Assembly: GCF_000826655.1 (NCBI RefSeq)
Contig: NZ_JXJO01000004.1
Coordinates: forward strand, 186,001-250,000
Source of the DNA: Psychroserpens damuponensis
GTDB taxonomy: Bacteria > Bacteroidota > Bacteroidia > Flavobacteriales > Flavobacteriaceae
Direction: 5' to 3'
Length of the DNA: 64,000 bases
The number at the start of each line of letters is the position of its first letter. Position 1 is the first letter of the stretch. Below are positions 1 to 9,486 of this stretch, one piece after another. Under the pieces are notes generated by a model, which made no database searches, was not told where the DNA came from, and saw nothing but the letters and a program-made list of their open reading frames with translations. The position numbers were made by a program, and so were the translations under genes.

Positions 1-760
1 ATAACACAAAATTACTACCTTCAAATCCTTCAACATAAGATATAAGAGCATCTTTGTCTTTACCGTCTCCTAAAATTACTAGATAAATATTCTTTTTCCA
101 CAATTTAGATTCAAAAAAAGCATCGATGAGAAATCTAAAATCTTTTATTGAATCTACAATTCTTCCATAGGATAAAATATATGTTTTTCCATTTAAAGGA
201 TTTTCATAAATTTCGTCAGATTCTATCCATTTAGGGTCATAAGCATTATAAATTGTTGTTGAATTCTCTATGCCGCTTGCTTTTAATATATCATGCTCAA
301 TATAATTTGACACTGCTATATTGCTATAGTTATTTTTATGAATTTTAATAAATTTATTTAGTTTATCATTTTTATACAATACTTGATTTGAGCTATGAAG
401 AACATAAATTGTTTTTAAATTTTTATATACAAATTTCTTATAGAACAATTCTCTGTAGTAATTATTCTTAGGCCTATGATCTATGATAAAATCAAACTTG
501 TGAATTTTAAGATATTCTCTAAACTTTTTGAAGCGTTTTAATCTGCTAAAAATCGTATCGTCATTACTATCTTTGGAGATTCCTAAATTATATAAAGTTG
601 CTGAGTAGGAATAAAAAATCTGATTGGTCAAAATCACAAGATGCACATCATACCCAATTTTAGCCAACATACGTGTTAGCATGGAAACTGATCGCTCTGC
701 ACCACCTTTTGATAATGAGATTGCTACAATACAAATTTTTTTTTTATTAGTTTTTAGCAT
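1..760 (-). CDS. Glycosyltransferase family 4-like protein (3' end beyond window)
   Basis: The reading frame starts at an ATG at 760 and stays open to the window edge, giving at least 253 residues. It begins KKICIVAISLSKGGAERSV, the usual start of a GT4 (GT-B fold) enzyme: a first beta strand followed by a GGAER loop. Residues around 195-215 (SYGRIVDSIKDFRFLIDAF) match the start of the C-terminal nucleotide-sugar-binding half. It probably transfers a sugar to a lipid-linked glycan in the cytoplasm, given the polysaccharide genes beside it. The acceptor and sugar cannot be told. A -7 box lies 19 bp upstream, divergent from the next gene. Confidence 0.85.
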   Translation of the reverse strand, partial: MLKTNKKKICIVAISLSKGGAERSVSMLTRMLAKIGYDVHLVILTNQIFYSYSATLYNLGISKDSNDDTIFSRLKRFKKFREYLKIHKFDFIIDHRPKNNYYRELFYKKFVYKNLKTIYVLHSSNQVLYKNDKLNKFIKIHKNNYSNIAVSNYIEHDILKASGIENSTTIYNAYDPKWIESDEIYENPLNGKTYILSYGRIVDSIKDFRFLIDAFFESKLWKKNIYLVILGDGKDKDALISYVEGFEGSNFVL

Positions 761-767
761 TAAAAGC

Positions 768-775
768 TATCTTTG
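768..775 (+). promoter_or_regulatory. -7 promoter box (TATCTTTG) for the glycosyltransferase at 796
   Basis: TATCTTTG matches the Bacteroidota -7 consensus TAnnTTTG and lies 20 bp before the ATG at 796. Any -33 element would fall inside the divergent gene. The intergenic space is only 35 bp. Confidence 0.5.
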
Positions 776-778
776 AAA

Positions 779-786
779 CAAATGTA
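779..786 (-). promoter_or_regulatory. -7 promoter box (TACATTTG) for the divergent glycosyltransferase
   Basis: Read on the minus strand this is TACATTTG, a match to TAnnTTTG, ending 18 bp before the ATG at 760. It is 3 bp from the plus-strand box at 768-775, so the two promoters overlap back to back. Confidence 0.5.
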
Positions 787-795
787 CTAATATAA

Positions 796-1950
796 ATGAA
801 GATTCTTTTAATTGGCGAATATAGCAGGTTACACAATTCTCTAAAAGAGGGTCTATTAAAACTAGGACATGAAGTTACAATAATTGGTGATGGTGATGGT
901 TTTAAAAATTACCCTGTTGATATTTTATTAAAAAACAGGTACGTTAAAAGACCACTAAATATTTTAAGAAAAATTCTTTATCGCCTTTTTAAAATAGATT
1001 TAAAATCTATATCAAAAGAGAAACAATTTAATGCTTATAAAAATCAACTAAAAGGTTTTGATATAGTACAACTCATCAATGAACGCCCTTTTAAAACTGT
1101 TCCCAAAACTGAAAAAAAACTCTTAAATTATATTTTTGAGAATAATAAAAATGTGTTTTTACTGTCTTGTGGTTGTGATTTCCCAAGTGTAGATTATGCT
1201 ATGAAAAAGAAATTTAGATATTCTATTTTAACACCTTTTTTTGAAGGTAAAGTCACAAGGAAAGAATTTGACCCAATACTATTATACTTAGAGAATAACC
1301 ACAGAAAAACACATGATTACTTGTACAAAAATATTAAAGGTGTCATCTCTTCTGATATTGATTATCACATACCCTTATTGGGAAATTCTAAATATTTAGG
1401 ATTGATTCCTAACCCTATAAACATTAACAGAGTAAGCTTCAAAGCAAACAATCCTCAAGAGAAAATCATTATTTTTCATGGAATCAATAAAGCTAATTAT
1501 TATAAAAAAGGAAATGATTTTTTTGAACAAGCTTTAGACATAATTAATATTAAATACAAAGACAAAGTTGAAATAATTTCTACCACAGATATCCCTTACA
1601 ACAATTATATAGACATTTATAATAAAGCACATATCCTTTTAGATATGGTCTATGCATACGATCAAGGATACAATGCTTTAGAAGCTATGGCAAAAGGGAA
1701 AGTTGTATTTACTGGTGCAGAACAAGAGTGGTTGGATTATTATGGATTAGAGAAAAACACAGTTGCTATTAATGCCGAACCTAATGTAGACAGTATTATT
1801 AAAAATTTAGAATGGTTAATTAATAATCCTGAACAGATTACTATTATTTCAAAAAATGCCAGACAATTTATAGAAGAAAAGCATAATTATATTAATATTG
1901 CTCAAGATTATATAACCCTTTGGTTAAAAACAACACAAATATTTAAATAG
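796..1950 (+). CDS. Glycosyltransferase (GT-B/GT4-like)
   Basis: This is a 384-residue cytoplasmic protein with no signal peptide. It starts MKILLIGEYSRLHNSLKEGL and has a late donor-site segment, YDQGYNALEAMAKGKVVFTG, in which the conserved glutamate of the GT4 EAMA motif is visible. It is therefore probably a retaining GT-B glycosyltransferase of the polysaccharide locus. The N-terminal half is weakly conserved, so acceptor and sugar are unknown. The acyltransferase gene follows after 5 bp, suggesting co-transcription from the box at 768. Confidence 0.75.
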   Translation: MKILLIGEYSRLHNSLKEGLLKLGHEVTIIGDGDGFKNYPVDILLKNRYVKRPLNILRKILYRLFKIDLKSISKEKQFNAYKNQLKGFDIVQLINERPFKTVPKTEKKLLNYIFENNKNVFLLSCGCDFPSVDYAMKKKFRYSILTPFFEGKVTRKEFDPILLYLENNHRKTHDYLYKNIKGVISSDIDYHIPLLGNSKYLGLIPNPININRVSFKANNPQEKIIIFHGINKANYYKKGNDFFEQALDIINIKYKDKVEIISTTDIPYNNYIDIYNKAHILLDMVYAYDQGYNALEAMAKGKVVFTGAEQEWLDYYGLEKNTVAINAEPNVDSIIKNLEWLINNPEQITIISKNARQFIEEKHNYINIAQDYITLWLKTTQIFK

Positions 1951-1955
1951 TTTAT

Positions 1956-2432
1956 ATGATTTCAGATAAAGCAACTATTGGAAAAAATGTACAAATAGGC
2001 TCCTATTGTGTTATTGAAGATGATGTTGTAATTGGAGACAATACAGTGATTAAAAACTTTGTAGAATTGAGAAAAGGCACTATTATTGGAGAGAATTGCC
2101 TGATTGACTCAAGAGTTAGTTCATCTGGCGATTGTATTATTGGAAACCATGTTATAATACGATACGATAGTATTTTGGCTAGAGGATTAAAAATTGGAGA
2201 TAATAGTTATGTATGTCCGAGAGTAATGACAAACAACCTAAATACTAATAAAGAACAAATTGGTGGAGCACATATTGGTAAAAATGTGTTTATAGGCACA
2301 AATTGTGTTATACATCATGGTATTTCTATTGGAGATAATTGTATTTTAGGTGCATTATCTTATATCAATAAAAACATAGAAAGTGGAGAAGTTTGGTATG
2401 GTAATCCTGCAAAATTTCAAAGAAAAGTCTAA
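1956..2432 (+). CDS. Hexapeptide-repeat (LbH) acyltransferase
   Basis: The 158 residues are almost entirely left-handed beta-helix repeats (IGKNVQIGSYCVIEDDVVIG, IGDNCILGALSY), ending in GEVWYGNPAKF, the classical C-terminus of WbbJ-type sugar O- or N-acetyltransferases. A histidine at VIHHG could be the catalytic base. It probably acetylates a sugar or nucleotide sugar of the locus. It is translated just after the glycosyltransferase. Its last 4 bp overlap the stop region of the convergent acyltransferase gene. Confidence 0.85.
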   Translation: MISDKATIGKNVQIGSYCVIEDDVVIGDNTVIKNFVELRKGTIIGENCLIDSRVSSSGDCIIGNHVIIRYDSILARGLKIGDNSYVCPRVMTNNLNTNKEQIGGAHIGKNVFIGTNCVIHHGISIGDNCILGALSYINKNIESGEVWYGNPAKFQRKV

Positions 2433-3187
2433 AGTTTTACACGCTTGTAACGTAAAAGATCTTCTTTTTCAGATTCCCAATCTCTAACAAAGTCTCTTTT
2501 TATAAGTTTAGCAGGTAAACCTCCAATTAATATTTTAGAACCTAATTTAGTATAATCTTTATTACATAAACTATTGGATGCAATCACACAATTATCTGGT
2601 GTTTTAGTATTAGACATTATAGACACGCGGTTAGAAACCGCATTATAATCTCCTAATTCTATTGGTGCAGATATTGGATGCCTTTCTCCTGTTTTACTGT
2701 TAATCATTGTATGTGAATTTGTGTCAATGACTTGTGATTCGTACCCGATTCCTGTCCAATTTCCAATGATAATTCGGTTTGTGCACAACAACTTAACATC
2801 AGAACCAAGACATCCCATAAAACCAAACTCACAATAGGCCTCTTTCTTTACATATAAAAAAACATCTTTTCCAAAATGGGCATGTCCTTTAAAAACTAAA
2901 GTACCATCAAGAAATAGCTCTCCAATTCCTTTCGAAACAGACATTTGCTCAAATTTTTGACCAAAACCAATCATAGCTCGTTTTATTGGTGCTTTAATTT
3001 CAACAGTACCTCTCAAACTTGAGAATTTCACTTTTCCGTAGAAATAAAAAGGTAATATTTTAGCCTGTTTAAAAGGGAGCATTTTAAAATTAAAATACAG
3101 GGTTTTATACCAATTCACTTTAAAAAAAAATTTTATTCTTTTCTTAATTCCTAAATGACTTGACGTGTTTTTTTTATGATTACTCAT
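2429..3187 (-). CDS. Acyltransferase, hexapeptide/LbH family
   Basis: This 252-residue protein has left-handed beta-helix turns (ELGDYNAVSNRVSIMSNTKT, KILIGGLPAKLIKR) in its C-terminal two thirds and an aromatic- and basic-rich N-terminus. The motif GIGYESQVIDTNSHTM matches the active-site loop of maltose/galactoside acetyltransferase-like enzymes (D-x-x-x-H). It probably O-acetylates a glycan. It overlaps the start of the gene's upstream neighbour by 8 bp, consistent with translational coupling in the minus-strand polysaccharide operon (8084 to 2429). Confidence 0.8.
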   Translation of the reverse strand: MSNHKKNTSSHLGIKKRIKFFFKVNWYKTLYFNFKMLPFKQAKILPFYFYGKVKFSSLRGTVEIKAPIKRAMIGFGQKFEQMSVSKGIGELFLDGTLVFKGHAHFGKDVFLYVKKEAYCEFGFMGCLGSDVKLLCTNRIIIGNWTGIGYESQVIDTNSHTMINSKTGERHPISAPIELGDYNAVSNRVSIMSNTKTPDNCVIASNSLCNKDYTKLGSKILIGGLPAKLIKRDFVRDWESEKEDLLRYKRVKL

Positions 3188-4667
3188 TATCTTTTTTAAA
3201 AATACGATTTATCAATAATTTAAAATCTACTCTTTTATCCAATTGACGATATGAATATATAAATGTAATAATCATCAATATAGAACAAATTACATATTTA
3301 TAAATATAATGATCAATATAAGTCGCCAGAAAAGTAGCTATAGACAAACCAAATAGCATAAGAAAAATAGTTACTAAATCTTTATCCAAACTTAATTTAT
3401 AGTGCTTAGTTGTTATGATTTTAATTCCGAAGAAATGAATTATATAATATATTAAGAAACTAATACCTAAACCCTCTAAACCATAAAAATGATAACCTAG
3501 AATATTAAAAGCGAGCATTAAAGTGCTAAAAAAAACACCTGTTTTTATAAACAATTTAGAATCGCCTTTTGCCAAGATCACATAACCCATAGAAAATGAT
3601 AATGTCTTAAACAAAACACCTAAAATTGCCCATGAGACAAACGTTGTAATTATTAAAAATGCTGGAGTATATAACACCCTAACTAGTAATGGTAAAAAAG
3701 ACAAAAAGCCAACAACCATAGGACCAATAATTAATATCCCAACAATAGATTGATTGGTTACTATTGTATTGACCTCTTCCAAATTATCAATAACACCCGA
3801 AAGTTTAGGAAAATAATCTGTTCGCATGGCATTAAAAACCATCCCAACATAAGAGTTGATAATCATAAAACCTGCAACAAAATAACCCACTTCATCAACA
3901 CCTCCTGCATGGCTTAAATATAATTGAAAAATGTAAGCAGCAACTAATGTGATAGAACCTCTTAAACTCAACATGAGTCCTAGTTTAAGCATGCCTTTTG
4001 CTTTATTATATGCTTCGCTATTAGACAACTTAGGTGTATTAAACTTTACTTGTTTTGAATATAACCAACTTACAACCATTGCAACAAAAGAAGACACTAT
4101 TATAACTGGGACAATAGCATCTAATCTAAAAAAATAATATAAAGGCAAACTTATAAGGAGTCCAAAAAGATTTCCTAATAGATTAGCTTTTGCTAATAAT
4201 TTAAGTTTTCTAAATCCTTGAAGAATTGCTAATTGCCCTTCAGAAAGCTGATTAAAAAGTAACGATATAGAAATCCAAACAAAGGCTAAAGTGTACTCAT
4301 AACCATCAAAAGCGAGATAGCTTAATAGTGGTGAAAGTATTAGAGTTATAATAACGCCAAATAAACCAGTAAACCATACAACGCGCTTAATTGTTGCCAA
4401 AATCACATTGGTTTCTTGTGCATCACCTCTACTTTCGGTTTGCGCAATTTCTCTTACAGCTGTAGTGCTTAATCCTAGTTTAGTAAACTCACCAACTACT
4501 TTTAAAGTAGACATTAAAAGTCCCAAAATCCCCATACCAGTTGGACCAATCCAAATGGCAATAACTTTTGATCTAATGACCGAAATTATAATATTAAAAA
4601 CCTGCACTGCTCCAAATAAAGAAGTGGATTTAAAGATACTTGTATAATCGTTATTTTGTTTTGACAT
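3180..4667 (-). CDS. Wzx-type oligosaccharide flippase / polysaccharide biosynthesis membrane protein
   Basis: I place the start at the ATG at 4667 (MSKQNNDYTSIF), giving 495 residues. The longer frame to 4766 would run through the end of the upstream gene. About 12-14 hydrophobic segments and the N-terminal pattern FGAVQVFNIIISVIRSKVIAIWIG are typical of the MOP-superfamily (PST/Wzx) flippases that translocate undecaprenyl-linked glycans across the inner membrane. It lies 16 bp after a second flippase gene of the same superfamily. Confidence 0.85.
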   Translation of the reverse strand: MSKQNNDYTSIFKSTSLFGAVQVFNIIISVIRSKVIAIWIGPTGMGILGLLMSTLKVVGEFTKLGLSTTAVREIAQTESRGDAQETNVILATIKRVVWFTGLFGVIITLILSPLLSYLAFDGYEYTLAFVWISISLLFNQLSEGQLAILQGFRKLKLLAKANLLGNLFGLLISLPLYYFFRLDAIVPVIIVSSFVAMVVSWLYSKQVKFNTPKLSNSEAYNKAKGMLKLGLMLSLRGSITLVAAYIFQLYLSHAGGVDEVGYFVAGFMIINSYVGMVFNAMRTDYFPKLSGVIDNLEEVNTIVTNQSIVGILIIGPMVVGFLSFLPLLVRVLYTPAFLIITTFVSWAILGVLFKTLSFSMGYVILAKGDSKLFIKTGVFFSTLMLAFNILGYHFYGLEGLGISFLIYYIIHFFGIKIITTKHYKLSLDKDLVTIFLMLFGLSIATFLATYIDHYIYKYVICSILMIITFIYSYRQLDKRVDFKLLINRIFKKDNE

Positions 4668-4683
4668 TAAACGAGATATCTTG

Positions 4684-5991
4684 TTATGACTCTTGAGACG
4701 CATCTGGGATGATCCCAAATAGCGATGTACCAAAAATAAGTAACACAATGCCATAATGCATAACATAACTTAAAAAATGTCCCATCACTGCACCTTCAAC
4801 ACCAAACTCATCAATTAGATAGATGCTAGAAAAATAAAGCATGACAACTAAAAAGACTTCTATGATAATAAAATGAGTAAACATTTTTTTAGCTAAAAAT
4901 TGGTAGGAAATAACCAATGTTAACACCTTTACAAAATCACCTAAAAGCTGCCACAAAAATAAGTTTTCAACGGGTTTAAATGCTTCGGAAAAGATAAGTG
5001 GCACCACAAAAGACTTTAAAAAATAAAGCGCAATTAAACCTATACCAAAAATGGGCATTACAGATTTATAAAAGCTAAAAATCTCTTTTTTAAATTCGGT
5101 TTTACTATGAACCTTACTAAACTTTGGTACAATATACAAAGTGATTATTGACGTAATAAACATTAAGTAATAACTAGAAATTCTATTCATGGCTTCCCAA
5201 TAACCAGCTTCTTGAATTCCAATTTCAGAAATAATATAATTACGAATACATATAGAAACCATAGGTAAAGCAATCGCAGTTACTAATGCCATTACTGCAT
5301 AAGGTCCAAATGATTTTAAAATATCAAAACTTATATGATCTGTCTTGATAAGATGAATTAAATTTCTTCTATTTACAATACCAACCAAAGTGATTAAAAA
5401 TATTAACGAAGGCGCTACAACTGCAGCAATTAAAGCACCATCAATATGATTATTATAGATTAAAAGTAAGGTTACTAACAACCCTAAAATTTGACCAATT
5501 ATATTAACAATGAGCAACATTCTATAGTTAGAAAAACCATTCATTATTGAAAAACTCATCATATTTAACGCATAAAATGGCAAGGCAAAAGCCAAAATTT
5601 TAATGACATAAGCAAAATCATAAAAAGACGTAAATAAAAAATCATTTATGGATTGCGCATTATAATAACAAAAAAAGGAGGCCAATATCGTAGAAAAGAA
5701 ACACAGATAATAGGCTGTAGATAAGGTTTTACTTAAATTAACGCTATCGTCTCTAAATTTAGCAATCGTCTTTACAACACCATTATAAAACCCAAGAATT
5801 GATATGGATTGAATAGCACTTAAAAAATTTCTAATATTACCAATGAGTGCCATGCCTTCAACACCAATAAAAATTGCAATCGCCTTAGAGGTTAAAATAC
5901 CTGCAATTATTTTAGTAATTATAGTTGCTGAATTAAGGTGTGCAACTTTATATAATACATTAGAATTAATGTACTTAATTAAGTTTTTCAA
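4684..5991 (-). CDS. Wzx-type flippase, second copy in tandem
   Basis: This 435-residue polytopic membrane protein has about 12 hydrophobic segments and an N-terminus (ITKIIAGILTSKAIAIFIGVEGMALIG) like other MOP-superfamily flippases. The start is a TTG at 5991 immediately after the TAA of the aminotransferase, so the two genes abut with no gap and are probably coupled. It is related to, but clearly diverged from, the flippase at 3180-4667. Two flippases may serve two different glycans, or one may be an Fdt/Wzx-like partner for the amino-sugar made by the neighbouring enzymes. Confidence 0.85.
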   Translation of the reverse strand: MKNLIKYINSNVLYKVAHLNSATIITKIIAGILTSKAIAIFIGVEGMALIGNIRNFLSAIQSISILGFYNGVVKTIAKFRDDSVNLSKTLSTAYYLCFFSTILASFFCYYNAQSINDFLFTSFYDFAYVIKILAFALPFYALNMMSFSIMNGFSNYRMLLIVNIIGQILGLLVTLLLIYNNHIDGALIAAVVAPSLIFLITLVGIVNRRNLIHLIKTDHISFDILKSFGPYAVMALVTAIALPMVSICIRNYIISEIGIQEAGYWEAMNRISSYYLMFITSIITLYIVPKFSKVHSKTEFKKEIFSFYKSVMPIFGIGLIALYFLKSFVVPLIFSEAFKPVENLFLWQLLGDFVKVLTLVISYQFLAKKMFTHFIIIEVFLVVMLYFSSIYLIDEFGVEGAVMGHFLSYVMHYGIVLLIFGTSLFGIIPDASQES

Positions 5992-7095
5992 TTAATAATC
6001 GTTTAGGGCATTGATAATTGTTTTAATCTCGACACTTGTTAATATTGGGCTTAATGGTATACTCACTACAGTGTCATGAATTTCTTCTGTAATAGGCAAA
6101 TATAAGTTTTTATAAGCTAATAGTGCTTTTTGATGATGAGGCGCAATAGGATAATGAATGAGATACCCAATGCCGTTTTGTTCTAAATAGTTTGTAAAAT
6201 GAGATCTATCTTCTACTCTAATCACAAATACATGAAAAACATGATTTTTAGTACCATCATAAAATGGCAGCTTTATTTTTGGGTTATCTATCTCATTTAG
6301 ATACTGCATAGCAATCTCACGACGCCTTTCGTTATCTTGATCTAAATCTTTAAGTTTTACATTTAAAAATGTGGCTTGCAGCTCATCTAACCTACTGTTA
6401 ACGCCAATTTTTTCATTGACATATTTTTTAGAACTTCCATAATTATGCAATAATTTTATACAAGCTGCTAATTCATCATCATTTGTGGTTACTGCTCCTG
6501 CATCACCTAAAGTGCCTAGATTTTTTGTTGGATAAAAACTAAATCCGGCTGCATGTGAAAGGTTTCCTGCTTTTTTTTCTTCGGAAATAGATACAGCTCC
6601 ATGAGCTTGAGCTGCATCTTCAATGACTAAAAGATTATGGTCACTCGCTATCTTATTAATTTCAAGCATAGGAGCTAATTGTCCATATAAATGAACGACT
6701 AATATGGCTTTAACAGACGGTTTTATGTGCTTTTCAATTTCCGAAGGTGAGATATTAAAAGTCTCATGATCTGGCTCAATAAAAACGGGTTTAAGTCCAG
6801 AATTAAGAATGGACAACATCGTAGCAATGTAAGTATTTGCTGGTACCATGACTTCATCTCCTAGATTTAATTTACCTAGTTCTATGTAGCCTTTAAAAAT
6901 TAAAGTTAACGCATCTAAACCATTGGCAACACCAATACAATGTTTTACACCACAGTAGTTTGCAAAATCATGTTCAAATTGTTTTACCTCAGTGCCTTTT
7001 ATATAATATCCCGATTTTAAAAACGCATTAAACCGTAATGAAAATGCGGCTTCGTATTTTGAATTGATTGTATTTAAGTCTAAAAATTTTATCAT
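5992..7095 (-). CDS. DegT/DnrJ/EryC1 (AHBA-like) sugar aminotransferase
   Basis: This 367-residue PLP-dependent enzyme has the family landmarks [32 protein letters not shown], the Asp in [11 protein letters not shown], the PLP-lysine segment [17 protein letters not shown] and [14 protein letters not shown]. It makes an amino-sugar by transferring an amino group from glutamate to a nucleotide keto-sugar, as FdtB/QdtB and WecE do. The exact substrate is not determined. Its ATG overlaps the end of the FemAB-like gene by 4 bp, so the amino-sugar product may be acylated by that neighbour. Confidence 0.9.
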   Translation of the reverse strand: MIKFLDLNTINSKYEAAFSLRFNAFLKSGYYIKGTEVKQFEHDFANYCGVKHCIGVANGLDALTLIFKGYIELGKLNLGDEVMVPANTYIATMLSILNSGLKPVFIEPDHETFNISPSEIEKHIKPSVKAILVVHLYGQLAPMLEINKIASDHNLLVIEDAAQAHGAVSISEEKKAGNLSHAAGFSFYPTKNLGTLGDAGAVTTNDDELAACIKLLHNYGSSKKYVNEKIGVNSRLDELQATFLNVKLKDLDQDNERRREIAMQYLNEIDNPKIKLPFYDGTKNHVFHVFVIRVEDRSHFTNYLEQNGIGYLIHYPIAPHHQKALLAYKNLYLPITEEIHDTVVSIPLSPILTSVEIKTIINALNDY

Positions 7096-8084
7096 ATCAT
7101 GACGTCTTTTAATAAACTATAATTTTTAGTATTAATTGTAAAAAAATCATGAGTTATTGGCTTTGCACCAAAACTCTCTTTCCAATTTAACAATCCTTTA
7201 TTTATATGTTGCCCTTGATTTTCATTAGAAATACCAAAACTAAAATAGCGTTTAACACTAAAGGTCTCGTTAATTAAAACGTCAAAAATAGCGTCAAGTC
7301 CGCCAAGTTCATTTTTAGAGCTCACAGTAGAAATATATTGAGCATGCGCTACTTGAGGCGATTCAAAAATGGTAACTCCTGCAATAATATCATTATTATG
7401 ATAGGCGTTAAATTGTCTTATATTCTTCGGAAATTTTAATTTCAACGCTTTTATTTCTTCTAAAGTATGTGTTGGTAACGTTTGGTACTTTTGCTTTAGG
7501 TTTGGAATAAGAATCTGATTAAAAAACGCCTCAAAACCGTCTAATTCGCAAACGCTTACTTTATTGGTTTTGCTTCGTTTTAAATTCCGTTTTCGGTTAG
7601 ATGATGCTTCTAATTTATTAGTATAATCAATTACCATTGACACATCTCTTCTGTGCAATTGCGCTTGTGTTTTAAAAAGTAAATAATCTATTTCATCACT
7701 TGGCAGTTGATGATATATTTTAGGCAATAATTTAATTTTACATGTGTGAATATCAAGATGATCTAAATACTTTAAAACCGAATAAAACACCTTAATAACT
7801 GTTTCAAACTTCACTTTTTTAGATAACACCAAACCACCATAACTCAAACCTTGATGAGAATTAAGTATATTCTCGTGTATGCTAGCAGGTAAAACAGCTT
7901 GTAAATGATCGCCTTTATAGATCATTAATGAGAAATCTTCAAAACGATTTTGATGATATTCCATAAAATCGCGATGAAATAAAAACGTCGCATTTTTAGA
8001 ATTTGAAACAAAGGTATTCCAAACTAAGCGTTGACTTTGATTGTATTTTATAACTTTAAATTCATCCAATTTTGATCGTGTCAT
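7092..8084 (-). CDS. FemAB-like/GNAT-fold acyltransferase
   Basis: This 330-residue soluble protein opens with [20 protein letters not shown] and [20 protein letters not shown], features of the FemAB-like GNAT family in exopolysaccharide loci. A basic patch ([14 protein letters not shown]) precedes the second GNAT-like half ([25 protein letters not shown]). It starts the minus-strand run and overlaps the DegT aminotransferase by 4 bp. I infer that it N-acylates the amino-sugar made by that enzyme. No substrate can be read from the sequence. Confidence 0.7.
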   Translation of the reverse strand: MTRSKLDEFKVIKYNQSQRLVWNTFVSNSKNATFLFHRDFMEYHQNRFEDFSLMIYKGDHLQAVLPASIHENILNSHQGLSYGGLVLSKKVKFETVIKVFYSVLKYLDHLDIHTCKIKLLPKIYHQLPSDEIDYLLFKTQAQLHRRDVSMVIDYTNKLEASSNRKRNLKRSKTNKVSVCELDGFEAFFNQILIPNLKQKYQTLPTHTLEEIKALKLKFPKNIRQFNAYHNNDIIAGVTIFESPQVAHAQYISTVSSKNELGGLDAIFDVLINETFSVKRYFSFGISNENQGQHINKGLLNWKESFGAKPITHDFFTINTKNYSLLKDVMI

Positions 8085-8150
8085 TTAAACTTTGAAAAGG
8101 ACAAAATACAATATTTTTAAATCTTAGAATCTGTTTTGATTCAATTCTTT

Positions 8151-8158
8151 TATATTTG
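8151..8158 (+). promoter_or_regulatory. Candidate -7 box (TATATTTG) for the 8179 gene
   Basis: TATATTTG matches TAnnTTTG and lies 20 bp before the TTG start at 8179. No good -33 TTTG is seen at the usual distance. Confidence 0.4.
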
Positions 8159-8178
8159 AAAAACAATATAACTAGCTC

Positions 8179-9486
8179 TTGAAATTAAAAACCTTTTTTA
8201 ATGAAAATACCGTTTTAAGGGTTGTATATCTATTGGTATTCCTATTTGTTATTTTTAATGATGCCATTTATTCTCCAGACACCAGAAGTTATATACATGC
8301 ATTACCTTATCGTCATCCAGGATATGTGCTCTTTTTAAAAACATTTAAAGTCCTATTTTCTAGCGTTTTTGACCTCAGTGTTCTTGTATTTCAAGCTGGT
8401 TTTGGGTTACTTGCCGTTCACTTCTTTTTTAAAACAACAGCTAAGATTTTTAATTTAAATACCCTAAGCAAAGTCATTGTTGTGGCTTTGTTGTTATTTC
8501 CTTTTTTTAATCCGCTCTTTGTAGCAAACAATATTTGCCCTGAAGGTTTTAGCTATCCTTTATATCTCTTTTTTATTGGTAGTAGCTTACGTTTTATACA
8601 ACATGACAATTATAAAATACTTTGGGCAGCTCTTGTTTTATATGTGCTTTTATCACTCACAAGAGGTCAATTTATTATTACGCCTTTAATATTTGGTGTT
8701 GCATATATTTTAAAAAACAAGAAGCATTTTTTTAAAAAACCTATCCTCATAAAATCTCTGTTACTAATTTTTATTCCAGCAGTTGTGGTTGTAGCAGATT
8801 CTAGCTATCATAAATTAAAAGATGGCATATTTGGTTCAACGCCATTTGGTTTTGTAGCAGCTTCTGGCTCAGCATTTTTTGTTTCAGAACAAACTGATAG
8901 CCACTTAATAAGCAATAAAGATGACAAGGCTATTTTTAACCTATGCTATAACAAACTCTCAAACGAGAATTTATTGCTTTCATCTCAAAGTAATCTAGAA
9001 TCATATTCGGCATATTATGATTTTTTTCATAATCATGTGCCTCCAATTTGTAATAGAACGGTTCATAATTTAGGGAAAGCCTATTATTATGATAAATTAA
9101 TTAAAACTAATACGATTGAATCTGCAGATGCTCAAGCATTCTATAATATTGAAAAAACGTGTAAAAACATCACATTAATCCTTATTGAAAATAATTTTAG
9201 CAAATGGATTAAACTCTATTTTGCAAACATCTCTCATGGATTCTTTTCTCCTATCCTTCTTATTTTAGTCATAATTAGTTTGCTTTTTAGCAGCATTAAA
9301 CTACTCTATAATCACAAAAATTATTTGCTTTTATTTATCTGTTCGGCATTAACGTTATCTAATGCTGCGCTCATCGCTTTTGCAAGTCATTCAATAATGA
9401 GATATCTTTTTTATAATTATGTACTTATATTTTTAATCTTTGTCATCATTATTTCTAAACTAATCAAAAATGGAATCAAACATTGA
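8179..9486 (+). CDS. Polytopic membrane protein, possible GT-C-fold glycosyltransferase
   Basis: This 435-residue protein has about 10 hydrophobic segments. An early periplasmic loop (DAIYSPDTRSYIHALPYRHPGY) carries an acidic pair position like that of GT-C lipid-sugar-dependent transferases, and a large extracytoplasmic region spans roughly residues 215-330. The start is TTG at 8179, because an in-frame stop lies just upstream. The next gene, a GT2 of the kind that makes polyprenyl-phosphate sugars, overlaps it by 17 bp. That supports a GT-C enzyme using the lipid-linked sugar, but no family-defining motif is certain. Confidence 0.55.
   Translation: MKLKTFFNENTVLRVVYLLVFLFVIFNDAIYSPDTRSYIHALPYRHPGYVLFLKTFKVLFSSVFDLSVLVFQAGFGLLAVHFFFKTTAKIFNLNTLSKVIVVALLLFPFFNPLFVANNICPEGFSYPLYLFFIGSSLRFIQHDNYKILWAALVLYVLLSLTRGQFIITPLIFGVAYILKNKKHFFKKPILIKSLLLIFIPAVVVVADSSYHKLKDGIFGSTPFGFVAASGSAFFVSEQTDSHLISNKDDKAIFNLCYNKLSNENLLLSSQSNLESYSAYYDFFHNHVPPICNRTVHNLGKAYYYDKLIKTNTIESADAQAFYNIEKTCKNITLILIENNFSKWIKLYFANISHGFFSPILLILVIISLLFSSIKLLYNHKNYLLLFICSALTLSNAALIAFASHSIMRYLFYNYVLIFLIFVIIISKLIKNGIKH

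Noticed and set aside
4668-4766. Longer N-terminus for the 3180-4667 flippase
   Set aside because: It would read through the end of the upstream gene, while MSKQNNDYTSIF at 4667 is a typical start.
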